The translations under genes were made by a program, and so were the position numbers. DNA of 64,000 bases, taken from contig NZ_CP107031.2 in the NCBI RefSeq assembly GCF_027474845.2, forward strand, positions 3,239,001 through 3,303,000. Direction: 5' to 3'. Source of the DNA: Maribacter aestuarii. Its GTDB lineage: Bacteria > Bacteroidota > Bacteroidia > Flavobacteriales > Flavobacteriaceae. Numbering within the stretch: the first letter of the stretch is position 1; each line of letters starts with the position of its first letter. Under the pieces are notes generated by a model. It was not told the DNA's origin. It saw only the letters and a list, made by a program, of their open reading frames with translations, and made no database searches. Below are positions 10,188-19,559 of the stretch, piece by piece.

Positions 10188-10220
10188 AAAAAAGGCTGCC
10201 AATTTTGGCAGCCTTTTTAG
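10188..10220 (-). terminator. Rho-independent terminator between susD and the ASPIC gene
   Basis: GGCTGCC/GGCAGCC arms (extendable to 9 bp) around an A/T loop, with an A-tract on one side and a T-tract on the other, so it is bidirectional in form. It starts 24 bp after the SusD stop and ends 57 bp before the ASPIC start. It would attenuate read-through from susCD into the ASPIC gene. Confidence 0.85.
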
Positions 10221-10243
10221 CTATTTAATTTGATTACTAAAAA

Positions 10244-11995
10244 TTAGTAACCTGGATTCTGAGATAAAACATCCGAACCTTGAATATCTATTTGCGTTTG
10301 TGGAATTGGATAAAATTCATTTTTACCACCTGTAAAGCTAGCTCCACCAAATTTGGTAACCAAGTACTGAGACTCGTAAGCCAAATAATCGTTAAGTTCT
10401 TGTGCAGCTACACCCCATCTAACCAAATCAAAGAAACGATGTCCTTCTCCAGAAAGCTCCAATTTACGCTCCAACCTAACCGCAGCAGTTGCGAAATCTT
10501 TGTTAGGAAAAGAAGTGTACTCTGAGATTACGTAGTTAGCGGCATCGGTTCCATCTGCATTTTTAACCCAGTGCTCAGAGTTTGCGGCTCTTGCACGAAC
10601 TAGGTTAACATATTCCAATGCTTTGTCCAATGTACCGGCCTCAATTTCTGCCTCGGCAGCCATTAAGAGAACATCTGCATAACGAATAATGGTATAGTTC
10701 ATTGTGGCATATCCTCTAGTCCAAGAGCTACCATCTGTAAATGAATTTTCCTGAGATCTGTAATAAATATACTTCTTAGGAGAATAGGGTCCGGCATAAG
10801 GGAAACTTCTTATCCAAGCAGAACCTGGGTGCTCTATCCAATCCAAATATGGAATACCTTTTCTACCAATAGAGTGATCTATTCTAGGATCTAATGGATC
10901 TGGATCTTCTACAAAGGTTGCTTCATCATTCCCGTTAGTAAAGACATGTCTATAGATGTTATCTACTTCATTTTCTGGATTGTTGTAGGATCCGTCCAAT
11001 AATGGAAGTCCGTCCGCTCCAGTTCTAAAAGAATTGGAAAGCTCAATACTAGGTTGGAAGAATCCACAGCAGTTACCGGGACCATCAGGACCTGTGTTGT
11101 AAGGGTAGTTCAAATCATCATAGTAGTTCGCGTTTTGAGTGCTACCTGTGTTATTAGCTGATTCTACATCCATGACCGCTTCGGCGTGGTTGTCGTTTTC
11201 AGCATTGTATATTTGAGCATAGTCATCCAATAGGGCATACTTCAAACCATTGGAAGTAACCCCGTTTGCAATAACATCGTCGAACCAAGTTTTAGCTTCC
11301 GCAAATTTTTGTTGGAACAGTTTGGCCTTACCCATGTAAGCGGCAGCTGCCCATTTATTCACCCTACCCGCATCTGTAGTGCTTGGAAGGTTGTCGTAAG
11401 CATACTGAAAGTCCGCCTCTATTTGAGCCCAAGCATCCCCATTATTAGGAACTAACGGAATATCGGCTGCAAGTACTGTTTCGTCAAAAACAGGAATTTG
11501 ATTAAAATGCTTCTTAAGATCAAAATAGAAATGACCTCTTAACATTCTGGCCTCCCCAGAGATTCTTGCAGCATCTGCAGCAGTAACATCGGTAGCGCTC
11601 GACAAAGCCCTAAGAACTGTATTAGCTCTACTAACACCTTCAAAACGACCATTCCAGAGTAAGTTCAAATCACCTTGTGTAGGGTCGGTTTCATAACGCT
11701 GTACAGGATTTATGGAAGAGTAATCCCCAGCATCCGTACCTTTATTGGCTTCGCCCCCCAAGATAGACCCAGTAACCCAGTGGTTAGGACCTTCAAAACG
11801 GTTACCGAATACTCCGTTAAGAGCGGCATACGTACCTATTAATAAACCTTCAATACCATCTTTGGTGCCCACCTGAGCATCCGCTAAGGAGCCCGTGGGT
11901 AAAACTTCCAAGAATTCATCGCTACATGAGACCCCGAACATAAGGAGTGACATGGCGATAACGCTTGTCTTTTTAAATTTAGTCATTGTTTTCAT
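10244..11995 (-). CDS. RagB/SusD-family nutrient-binding outer-membrane lipoprotein
   Basis: 583 residues. The lipoprotein signal ends in FGVSC, followed by the typical SusD N-terminus (SDEFLEVLPTGSLAD). The C-terminal part has the conserved ERKLELSGEGHRFFDLVRWG segment and ends ...YPIPQTQIDIQGSDVLSQNPGY, both classic for the family. SusD proteins sit on the SusC barrel as a glycan- or peptide-binding lid. It lies 64 bp downstream of SusC, the usual order. The first ATG (MKTMTK...) is chosen; an internal ATG nine bases later is equally possible. The substrate cannot be read from the sequence. Confidence 0.95.
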   Translation of the reverse strand: MKTMTKFKKTSVIAMSLLMFGVSCSDEFLEVLPTGSLADAQVGTKDGIEGLLIGTYAALNGVFGNRFEGPNHWVTGSILGGEANKGTDAGDYSSINPVQRYETDPTQGDLNLLWNGRFEGVSRANTVLRALSSATDVTAADAARISGEARMLRGHFYFDLKKHFNQIPVFDETVLAADIPLVPNNGDAWAQIEADFQYAYDNLPSTTDAGRVNKWAAAAYMGKAKLFQQKFAEAKTWFDDVIANGVTSNGLKYALLDDYAQIYNAENDNHAEAVMDVESANNTGSTQNANYYDDLNYPYNTGPDGPGNCCGFFQPSIELSNSFRTGADGLPLLDGSYNNPENEVDNIYRHVFTNGNDEATFVEDPDPLDPRIDHSIGRKGIPYLDWIEHPGSAWIRSFPYAGPYSPKKYIYYRSQENSFTDGSSWTRGYATMNYTIIRYADVLLMAAEAEIEAGTLDKALEYVNLVRARAANSEHWVKNADGTDAANYVISEYTSFPNKDFATAAVRLERKLELSGEGHRFFDLVRWGVAAQELNDYLAYESQYLVTKFGGASFTGGKNEFYPIPQTQIDIQGSDVLSQNPGY

Positions 11996-12059
11996 AGTTA
12001 ATTTTTGTTAAAGATATTATTTTTTCCTGACATAAGTATCACATTTTTATCACGTTACC

Positions 12060-15000
12060 TTATATTCCTAATTCCAAAGTTATCAAATACTGTGGAGATA
12101 CGGGATAGTTACCCACATCAATACCAAAGTTGGTGTCCGCACCACCACCAATTCCTGGATCAAGACCGCTATAGTTCGTAATTGTCCAAATGTTGTTAGC
12201 GGATAGTCCAATTTTAAATTTGCTTAAACCTAATCTATCGGTTAAGTCTATAAAATCATAGGATAATGCCAAACGCTGTAATCTTACATAAGTACCGTCC
12301 TCAACATACCAAGAGTTACCTGCACCACTTGTACTTAAGTTGGACGCACTTTCCCAAATTGGTGCGGCGGCATTATTCCCCAATTCTGGAGTCCAAGAAC
12401 GTTTCGCATTTTGTCCTTTAGCGGAACCTTCAAAAGTTCCAAAAAAGTCTGTAAACCATTTGGATTGGTTAAAGATTTCATTACCTACCGAAGCAAACCA
12501 ATAGGTTTCGAACTCTATGTTCTTATAGCGTAAGTTGATAGTAGCACCACCAGTATAATCTGGAACCGGACTACCAATGAATGTCCGGTCATCTGGAGTA
12601 ATTACGCCATCACCATTAACGTCGGCATATCTGAAACGTCCCAGACCTTTTCCATCTTGGGCTGGAGAATTCGCAACCTCTTCCGCACTGTTGAAGTACC
12701 CTATAACTTCATATCCAAAGAAAGAAGACAACGGTTGTCCTATTGCGTTTCTAGTAGCTTGAATACCTCTGTATGCCTGTCCATCAAAAAAGTCGATTCC
12801 AGGAGCTAGCGCAGTAATTTCATTCTTTAGGAAAGAGTTGTTCAAGGTAACGGTGAATGATAAATCTTCGGTAAAGTTTCCACGACCGATAATCTGGAAG
12901 TCAACACCTGAGTTGGCCATTGTAGCAATGTTTACCGAGGGAGCAGAAGCAAAATTTCCTGTAACACCCGCTAATGGTAATTGATACAATAAATCTTCGG
13001 TATCTTTTTTCCACCAATCAAAAATAATCTCTAATCTATTATTAAAGAAGCCTGCATCAAAACCGATATTGGTAGAAGTACTGGTTTCCCACTTGGCATC
13101 CGGGTTACCTATCCTACTCTGTGCAAAACCTTCATCTGCACCACTATTTTGACCTGCTATAGGATAAAATGTGTTTCCTCTATTGGAGGCATAAAGAGAA
13201 TATTGGTTATTGGGATCCACGTTATTGGAGTTACCCATTTGTCCCCATCCACCACGTACTTTTAAATCAGATATAAAATCCTGGTTTTGCATAAACGGCT
13301 CTGCAATGACACGCCAAGCTGCGGAAATTGCAGGGAACGTTCCATAACGATTATTACCTCCAAAACGAGAGGCACCGTCACGACGAATAACCCCAGTCAA
13401 GTAATAACGCTCATCAAAGTTATAATCCAATTTCCCAAAAGTGGAGAAAAAGTTTACCCCTTTGAAAAGTCCACTATTCACTACCGGACTTTGAACCACA
13501 CTTAAACTCTGGAAATCCAAATCTGTAGAGAATGGGTTAATACCACTACCATTAATAAATCTACCTGTACCCGTATTCAAGGCTTCTAAACCTGCGAAGG
13601 CTGTTATTTTATGCTTTCCAAATAGCTTTTCATACGAAGCTGTATTAGTAAAAGTCCACTGATATGAATAAAAACTTCCCTCAGAAAAACTATTACTGGC
13701 CTGTGGCTCTGAATCCCCTAAATATCGGAATCCGTAATTCACATTATGTCCGTTGGTATATTGCCCGCCTAGACTTGTTCTCAATGTTAGTCCGTCAAAA
13801 GGTCTAATCGCAGCGTAAATATTTCCAAAGCCTTGTATGGCATAGTTTATGTCATCCGCCGCATCCAAACTTTGTACCCGAACAGGGTTTCTGGGATTGT
13901 TAAAACCTGAAGCTCTTGTACTTGCAAAACTTCCGAACTCGTCCCTTACAGGAATGATGGTAGGCATTCTGTAGGCTGAAAGAATCACGGACTCGTCATC
14001 CGCACCTCCAATACCACCATCACCTCCAAAACCACCAACCACTGATCGGTAAGTCACCTGAAAGTTCTCGCCGATGCTCAGCCACGGTGTCACGTCCACT
14101 TCAGAGTTAAAACGTGCCGTATATCTGGAAAAATCATTATTTAAGAGAACCCCGGCCTGGTTTTGAGCCGATAAACCAATATAAAAGCGACTATTCTCAT
14201 TGCCACCATCAAAGCCTAAAGTAAATCTGCTAAGTGGCGCAATTCGCGTAAGTGCCTTATACCAATTAGTTCCTGCCAAATTTGGACGAATTAAGAAAAC
14301 ATTTTCTGGATCGGCTTCATAGTTAGCCCTGATCTGAGCCAAATCTATATCAGACTCAAAAACACCGTTCTGACCATCTGCATGCAAATAATCCGGGAAC
14401 CTTGGTGTAGGGTTGCTACCGTACTGGGGATGTGTGTATTCTGGTGTAGTACCGTTTGCCGCAGCATTATTTTCGTAACCTATATGGGTATATTCCGCCA
14501 TTTCCTGAGGATTCAGGTTTTGCGGGGCTCCTGCTACATTGGGATCACTGACACCACTAGCTACGTTTAAGGTAATTCTTGTTTTACGTTTCGTTTTAGA
14601 GCCTGGCTTAGTCGTGTATACTACCACTCCGTTGGCTGCCCTAGCACCATAGATGGATGCTGCCGCAGCATCTTTAAGAACGGTGGTAGTGGCGATATCG
14701 TCAGGATTTAAGAACTCCGTATTTCCTACGGGAACACCATCTACTACATATAAAGGTTCGTTACCACCAAAGGCACCGAAACCACGGATACGAATCTGAC
14801 TTGTAGTACCGGGCTGTCCGTTGGTTAAAACAGTAACACCGGCAACCCTACCTTGTAGTTGTTGTTCAACGTTACCAGAAGGAATTGCTGCCAACTCTTC
14901 TGCTTTTACAATGGATACCGCCGCAGTGGTTTCTCTTTTGGTCTCCGTAGCATAACCCGTAACGATTACCTCATCTAGTTGGGCTGAATCTTCAGCTAAG

Positions 15001-15368
15001 GTAACATTTACGGTTGATTGACCACCCACTGCAACTTCTTGCCTTACAAAACCTAAATAGCTAAAAACCAACACAGCACCTGGTTCAACGTTTAAGGTAT
15101 AGTTACCATCAAAGTCGGTTTGAGTTCCGTTAGTAGTTCCCTTTTCGACAACGTTGGCTCCAGGTAAGGGCACACCTTCACTGTCTATGACCGTACCTGT
15201 TACTGTATTCTGTATCGAGATACCGACCACTACATTGGGTACGTTTGTTTTTGCATTTGCCAAAGCCATCTGGACCCCAAGACAAATGAATGCCGATAAA
15301 AGTCCCATTTTGAGGAAATTCCTCTTCTTTTTGGCCTTTACCGAATTGTAATCATGTTTTTGATTCAT
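12060..15368 (-). CDS. SusC/RagA-family TonB-linked outer-membrane receptor
   Basis: 1102 residues. After a signal sequence (~1-40) comes a CarboxypepD_reg-like beta-sandwich (~55-140, VTGTVIDSEGVPLPGANV...) and the SusC signature LDEVIVTGYATETKRE. Next is the plug domain (~150-260; IRIRGFGAFGGNEPLYVVDGVP, TTTVLKDAAAASIYGARAANGVV), then a long beta-barrel ending in a short strand (PQYLITLELGI). It imports glycan fragments with TonB energy together with the SusD just downstream. No anti-sigma-interacting extension (STN domain) precedes the sandwich, so control is probably by another regulator; a palindrome in the upstream gap is a candidate site. Confidence 0.95.
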   Translation of the reverse strand: MNQKHDYNSVKAKKKRNFLKMGLLSAFICLGVQMALANAKTNVPNVVVGISIQNTVTGTVIDSEGVPLPGANVVEKGTTNGTQTDFDGNYTLNVEPGAVLVFSYLGFVRQEVAVGGQSTVNVTLAEDSAQLDEVIVTGYATETKRETTAAVSIVKAEELAAIPSGNVEQQLQGRVAGVTVLTNGQPGTTSQIRIRGFGAFGGNEPLYVVDGVPVGNTEFLNPDDIATTTVLKDAAAASIYGARAANGVVVYTTKPGSKTKRKTRITLNVASGVSDPNVAGAPQNLNPQEMAEYTHIGYENNAAANGTTPEYTHPQYGSNPTPRFPDYLHADGQNGVFESDIDLAQIRANYEADPENVFLIRPNLAGTNWYKALTRIAPLSRFTLGFDGGNENSRFYIGLSAQNQAGVLLNNDFSRYTARFNSEVDVTPWLSIGENFQVTYRSVVGGFGGDGGIGGADDESVILSAYRMPTIIPVRDEFGSFASTRASGFNNPRNPVRVQSLDAADDINYAIQGFGNIYAAIRPFDGLTLRTSLGGQYTNGHNVNYGFRYLGDSEPQASNSFSEGSFYSYQWTFTNTASYEKLFGKHKITAFAGLEALNTGTGRFINGSGINPFSTDLDFQSLSVVQSPVVNSGLFKGVNFFSTFGKLDYNFDERYYLTGVIRRDGASRFGGNNRYGTFPAISAAWRVIAEPFMQNQDFISDLKVRGGWGQMGNSNNVDPNNQYSLYASNRGNTFYPIAGQNSGADEGFAQSRIGNPDAKWETSTSTNIGFDAGFFNNRLEIIFDWWKKDTEDLLYQLPLAGVTGNFASAPSVNIATMANSGVDFQIIGRGNFTEDLSFTVTLNNSFLKNEITALAPGIDFFDGQAYRGIQATRNAIGQPLSSFFGYEVIGYFNSAEEVANSPAQDGKGLGRFRYADVNGDGVITPDDRTFIGSPVPDYTGGATINLRYKNIEFETYWFASVGNEIFNQSKWFTDFFGTFEGSAKGQNAKRSWTPELGNNAAAPIWESASNLSTSGAGNSWYVEDGTYVRLQRLALSYDFIDLTDRLGLSKFKIGLSANNIWTITNYSGLDPGIGGGADTNFGIDVGNYPVSPQYLITLELGI

Positions 15369-15458
15369 AATCCTTAAGTTGTTTGTTAGTTTAAATTAAT
15401 TATTCAATTTCTTTCTTTTTTTAAGTTTACATGAGTAATGCAAATGTTAAAAAAAAAC

Positions 15459-15466
15459 CAAATTTA
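15459..15466 (-). promoter_or_regulatory. Candidate Bacteroidota -7 box for susC
   Basis: On the minus strand this reads TAAATTTG, a full match to the Bacteroidota -7 consensus TAnnTTTG, about 91 bp upstream of the susC ATG. No well-spaced TTTG -33 element is evident; the nearest is too close. The call rests on the -7 box alone. Confidence 0.35.
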
Positions 15467-15690
15467 GCATAATGATAACAAAATTATGTGAAAAATCTAT
15501 CGTGAGCTGTCGATAATTTGCCGTATCAAGAGTCAAAAATATTCTTAAATTATTGGCAATATCTCGGTTTAAGCCCCTTTTTATTTGGTTATCAATAGAT
15601 TAAGTAAGCATATATTGTAGGATTTCGCAATGAAGGATTTTAACAATTTAATTCATAATTGTTGTTAAAAAGTAGGTTTTTTACTGCATT

Positions 15691-15727
15691 CTATAACGTT
15701 ATAGCTATGATGGCTAAAACGTTATAG
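15691..15727. promoter_or_regulatory. Candidate operator: 14-bp palindrome plus a repeated half
   Basis: CTATAACGTTATAG (15691-15704) is a perfect 14-bp palindrome centred on CG, the symmetry typical of LacI/GalR-family operators. Ten of its bases (AACGTTATAG) recur at 15718-15727, 23 bp away, roughly two helical turns. It lies ~320 bp upstream of susC. No LacI-type gene is in the window, so the regulator is unknown. Confidence 0.35.
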
Positions 15728-15807
15728 GTAAAAAAATTAAGAAAGAATTATGTTAATGAAAAGTTTAGTTTGTAGTGGGCTATTTTGTAATTAAAATATA
15801 GATATTC

Positions 15808-16985
15808 CTAAACTTTTTTACAGCTAATGATTATCAGTTTTTGTAATTCGTTTTTCGTAAAAAAAAGATACTTTTCTCCTCCTTCTTTCCATTTGGTCTT
15901 TTTTCTGATTTCGGATACGGATATCGGGAAGTTTCTGGTGGATATGTTTGCTTTCTCATACCCTAGTGATTTTATGCTTTTTTTATTGAAAGGCAATACA
16001 TCTTTAATTTTGAAGACACGGCCAGGAAACTCTTTTAACTCGTTGGACGTATACATATGTGAATGTTGGTGAAGTTTAGTAAGACCAAATTCCTTTCCAA
16101 GTAGGCGATAGGCACCTGATTTTAAAATGGTGGCGTTAGGTTCATACAAATATTCCTGAGGAAGGGAAAATTTTGAAATGGCGTCTTTTTCCTCTTGAAG
16201 TAGAAATGTGAATATCTGATTCCCGTTCTTTCCATGATCAATGGTTTTGACTTTTATGGGGCCGGTGAACCCTTTTTTTAATATCCAAAGTAATTCTTTT
16301 ACCTCGTTATCCACACCTATTATGTGTATTTCAGAAACATGCTTCAGTTCTTCCAAACCTGCATCGATATCTAATAGAGGCCCAGTCTTAATAAGAATAT
16401 TGTGGGACTTGGAAAAAAGAAAGTCGAGACTTTGAGTTACGTCAGGTTTACATTGTGATAAAAAATAAACCCTTTTATTTTTTTCATCTCGGCGTGATGG
16501 ATCTATATATATCCAATCATATGAGATAGCACTATCGGCCAAATATTGGAGACCATCTCCGTGCACCACCTTAATATTATTCGCATTAAGTTGCTTAAAA
16601 TTATGTGAAGCAATTTTGGACAGGATTATGTTTTCTTCCAAATGGTACACCTCGGTTATTTTTTTGCTGAACGCATAGCTATCCACACCAAAGCCACCCG
16701 TCATGTCCAAAAGGGTTTTCCCTTCTACGAGTCCTGCCTTATAATTGGCCGTAACTTCAGAGGAAGTCTGGGAAATATTTAATTTGTTGGCGTAGTAGAT
16801 ATGAGTAGTAGCGAACCAGGTCGGGAGTTTTTTTTGCTTTTAGCCTTTGCTTCAATTTGCTCGGCCAGTTCTTTTGTGGAGATATTGGGAAAGGGACTTT
16901 CCTTAAATAACAAACTAAGTACATCTGTATTAAGGTGGTCCAAAATATAACGCTGCACTTCCTGATTTAGCAAATCCTCGTTCAC
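15808..16985 (-). pseudogene. Class I SAM-dependent methyltransferase (THUMP-like), split by a frameshift
   Basis: Two frames form one protein. The 5' part (16985-~16824) encodes MNEDLLNQEVQRYILDHL...KELAEQIEAKAKSKK; the 3' part encodes LPTWFATTHIYYANKLN, then the SAM-binding motif LLDMTGGFGVDSYAFSK and a DPSRRDEK motif IV-like segment. The break lies at eight A (minus strand, 16824-16839 area). Nine A would read S-K-K-K-L-P and give 392 residues, which fits this flavobacterial methyltransferase family from memory. Slippage on A_AAA_AAA, a real deletion or a sequencing error are all possible. The start follows the AI-2E gene stop by 7 bp, so it is the last gene of a DUF4159-AI-2E-methyltransferase operon. 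RNA substrate unknown. Confidence 0.75.
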
Positions 16986-16992
16986 CTTTGTA

Positions 16993-18093
16993 CTATAAAT
17001 TTTGGGTCAAAGATTTTACTATTTTGTTATCGTTTAAAAATTCTTTAAGAATTACCTTAATAGCCGTATATCCCGGTACGGCTACAATCATTCCAACAAC
17101 TCCAAAAAGAAGCCCGGCAATGATGATGATTAGAAATATTTCTAAGGGATGAGATTTTACGCTGTTGGAAAAAATAAAAGGTTGCGAAAAAAAGTTGTCC
17201 ACCAATTGTCCGATGAGAAGACCTATAGCAACATAACCTGCTTTTGGTAAAATTACTTCACTAAAGTCCGAGCCCAAATTGCTGGTCATTGTTAGTGTCA
17301 GCATAAGAACACCCCCAATAATAGGACCTATATAGGGGATAATATTAAAGAGTGCACAGAGAAAGGCGATCACGATGGCATTTTCAATACCAACGATTAA
17401 GAGTACAATGGTGTAAATAACAAACAGAATGAAAATTTGCAGCAGTAGTCCAACAAAATATCTGGAAAGCAGTCCGTTAATTTTCTCTATGGAATTGATA
17501 GTTCCTTGCTCTTTGGTTTTAGGTATGAAGGTGAGTAAACCTTTTTGGAAAAGTTTGCTATCCTTTAGAAAAAAGAAGGCGATGAAAAGGATTGAGAATA
17601 GACCGATGCTGAAGGTGCTAAGTACATCTAAAAAAGAATTCAAAAGATTTGGAATGAACCCGATATCCAATCCTTCTATTATATTCTTCTCAATTTCGGC
17701 CTCTTCAATAACCTCCTCCACCACGTTCGAGGAGATACCCAAATAATCTGTAATTTGAATGTATAGGGTGTCTATACTGCCTTGAAGCTCATCGATATTT
17801 AAAAGCGAAAGATTTTTACTTTGCTCCGACAATAAGGGGACAAAGAGCGCTAATATTCCTGCTAGCACACCAACCATTAATATCATGGTAGCTATTACGG
17901 CCAAGATATTCGGGAATTTTAGTCTTCTTCTAAAAAACAGGACCAATGGCCTTCCAATCAATGCAATTACTGCAGCAATGGCCAAATATGCGAGTACTGA
18001 CCTTATGGTGTACAAGAAATATAGTACCAATAGGATACTTACAATGATTGCAATTGCTCTCAAAATTCCGTTGGCAAGTGTTTTAGCGGACAT
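16993..18093 (-). CDS. AI-2E family (PerM/UPF0118) membrane transporter
   Basis: 366 residues with about eight hydrophobic helices. Two lie near the N-terminus (ILRAIAIIVSILLVLYFLY and an LAYLAIAAVIALIG segment), followed by a central amphipathic region and a C-terminal bundle with the conserved NIIPYIGPIIGG motif, typical of the PerM family. Members export small molecules (autoinducer-2 in TqsA, Na+/H+ exchange in others); the substrate here is open. It starts 2 bp after the DUF4159 gene, in the same operon. Confidence 0.9.
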   Translation of the reverse strand: MSAKTLANGILRAIAIIVSILLVLYFLYTIRSVLAYLAIAAVIALIGRPLVLFFRRRLKFPNILAVIATMILMVGVLAGILALFVPLLSEQSKNLSLLNIDELQGSIDTLYIQITDYLGISSNVVEEVIEEAEIEKNIIEGLDIGFIPNLLNSFLDVLSTFSIGLFSILFIAFFFLKDSKLFQKGLLTFIPKTKEQGTINSIEKINGLLSRYFVGLLLQIFILFVIYTIVLLIVGIENAIVIAFLCALFNIIPYIGPIIGGVLMLTLTMTSNLGSDFSEVILPKAGYVAIGLLIGQLVDNFFSQPFIFSNSVKSHPLEIFLIIIIAGLLFGVVGMIVAVPGYTAIKVILKEFLNDNKIVKSLTQNL

Positions 18094-18095
18094 GG

Positions 18096-18746
18096 TTAGG
18101 TTTTAAATGCGTATGCAATTATATTGGCACCCATTTGTAGGGCTTTTTCCCTTATTTCCTGAGGGTCATTGTGTACTTCGGGGTCTTCCCATCCATCACC
18201 GAGATCGGATTCCAAGGTAAGTAATAATACTAACCTATTATCAATAAAAATTCCCATGGCTTGTGGCCTTTTGCCATCATGTTCGTGAACTTTGGGCAGC
18301 CCCATGGGAAAGTTGTATTCCTGATTAAAAATTGGGTGGTCCGCTCCAATTTCCACTAAGTCGTTGTCTGGAAACAACCGCTCCAACTCCCGTGTGATAT
18401 AAGGTTTCATCCCGTAATTATCATCAATATGCAAGAACCCACCTCCGATCAGGTAATTTCGTAGATTCTCCAGTTCCTCTTCGGAAAAAACAACGTTGCC
18501 ATGCCCGGTCATATGTAGAAAAGGATATTGAAAAATGGAAATGCTACCCGCCTCTACAGCTTCTGGCTTATTCTTTAATCGTGTTCCGATCTTCGAATTA
18601 CAAAAATTGATAAGGTTTGGTAAAGCAGTAGGATTAGCATACCAATCACCTCCTCCTTGATATTTTAAAATAGCTATTTCTTGAGCACTAAGGGAAGAAA
18701 TCATAAAATAGACCCAAAAAAGCAAAACCAGCGTAAGTTGTTTCAT
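18096..18746 (-). CDS. DUF4159 secreted protein
   Basis: 216 residues with a signal peptide cleaved after LSAQ (~22). The body matches DUF4159 as I know it: KYQGGGDWYANPTALPNLI, FLHMTGHGNVVFSEEE, GGFLHIDDNYGM, and the late EIGADHPIFNQEY and GDGWEDPEVHNDPQE segments. The fold is a glutamine-amidotransferase-like / ThuA-like flavodoxin layer. Function is unknown; in other bacteria the domain is found near MoxR/DUF58 genes, which are not seen here. Its start lies 42 bp from the divergent DUF1223 gene. Confidence 0.88.
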   Translation of the reverse strand: MKQLTLVLLFWVYFMISSLSAQEIAILKYQGGGDWYANPTALPNLINFCNSKIGTRLKNKPEAVEAGSISIFQYPFLHMTGHGNVVFSEEELENLRNYLIGGGFLHIDDNYGMKPYITRELERLFPDNDLVEIGADHPIFNQEYNFPMGLPKVHEHDGKRPQAMGIFIDNRLVLLLTLESDLGDGWEDPEVHNDPQEIREKALQMGANIIAYAFKT

Positions 18747-18788
18747 AAAGATCCGAATAAAGTAGTATCAAATTTACATAATATCAAA

Positions 18789-19559
18789 ATGAAACGTCTT
18801 ATTATACCTTCGTTGTTTGCCATAATACTAACTTTTATGGCATTCAAGGAATTTAACGAATCCAAATCCTCCGATACCATTGGAGAATCATCTGTAATTT
18901 TAGAAAATGGTATCGTTGTATTGGAATTGTTTACTTCGCAAGGATGTTCCAGTTGCCCCCCGGCTGATATTCAATTGGAAAGGGCAAAGAATGAGTATCC
19001 GGAAAATGTTTTTGCGCTCTCCTATCACGTAGATTACTGGAACTATATCGGTTGGAAAGATCCTTTTAGCAGCAGGGCATTTACCATAAAACAGCAAGCT
19101 TATAACAGGAAATTCGAAAGTCAAAGTAATTATACACCTCAGTTAGTGATTAACGGTGTAGAACACTTTGTAGGGTCTAATGGAGCTAAGTTAACTTCCA
19201 AGATTCATCAGTACCGAAATAAAATACCGGAAAACACGATCAAAGCAGTTGGGACTAGAGGGGAAGATAGGATTACGTTCAAATATGATATTGGCGGGAT
19301 TTTGAAAAATAAAAAGCTCCGTGCCGTATTGGTCCTTGATGAGCGGACTACACAGGTGAAAAGGGGTGAGAATAAGAATAGAACGTTGAAAAACGCCAAT
19401 ATAGTAATCGCGGAAAAATATCAAGAAATTTTATCGGGTAAGGGTTCCGGCTTTATTGAAATACCAAAAATTGCCAAGGAAAATGAGAAGATTTCGTTCA
19501 TACTGCTCATTGAAAAAAACAACTTGGAAATTACTGGAGCGGAAAAAGTTGAAATTTAA
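18789..19559 (+). CDS. DUF1223 thioredoxin-like protein
   Basis: 256 residues from the ATG at 18789; an upstream extension overlaps the neighbour and precedes the signal sequence, so it is rejected. A hydrophobic leader (MKRLIIPSLFAIILTFMAF) exports or anchors it. The domain begins with VVLELFTSQGCSSCPPAD, a CxxC thioredoxin-like site typical of DUF1223. It continues with FALSYHVDYWNYIGWKDPF and the conserved TPQLVINGVEHFVGS cis-Pro-like loop. A redox role in the periplasm is inferred. The 3' end overlaps the convergent rsmE stop by 4 bp. Confidence 0.88.
   Translation: MKRLIIPSLFAIILTFMAFKEFNESKSSDTIGESSVILENGIVVLELFTSQGCSSCPPADIQLERAKNEYPENVFALSYHVDYWNYIGWKDPFSSRAFTIKQQAYNRKFESQSNYTPQLVINGVEHFVGSNGAKLTSKIHQYRNKIPENTIKAVGTRGEDRITFKYDIGGILKNKKLRAVLVLDERTTQVKRGENKNRTLKNANIVIAEKYQEILSGKGSGFIEIPKIAKENEKISFILLIEKNNLEITGAEKVEI

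Larger units (their letters stand above)
15369..15807. other. 439-bp intergenic region between susC start and methyltransferase stop
   Basis: AT-rich and non-coding in both directions as far as I can see. It is the upstream region of susC and lies downstream of the methyltransferase. It contains a -7-like box and an AACGTT-centred palindrome, listed separately. No tRNA or convincing small RNA was recognised. Confidence 0.6.

Noticed and set aside
10132..10188. N-terminal extension of the ASPIC lipoprotein
   Set aside because: The internal ATG gives a proper lipoprotein signal; the extension would bury it and overlaps the terminator area.
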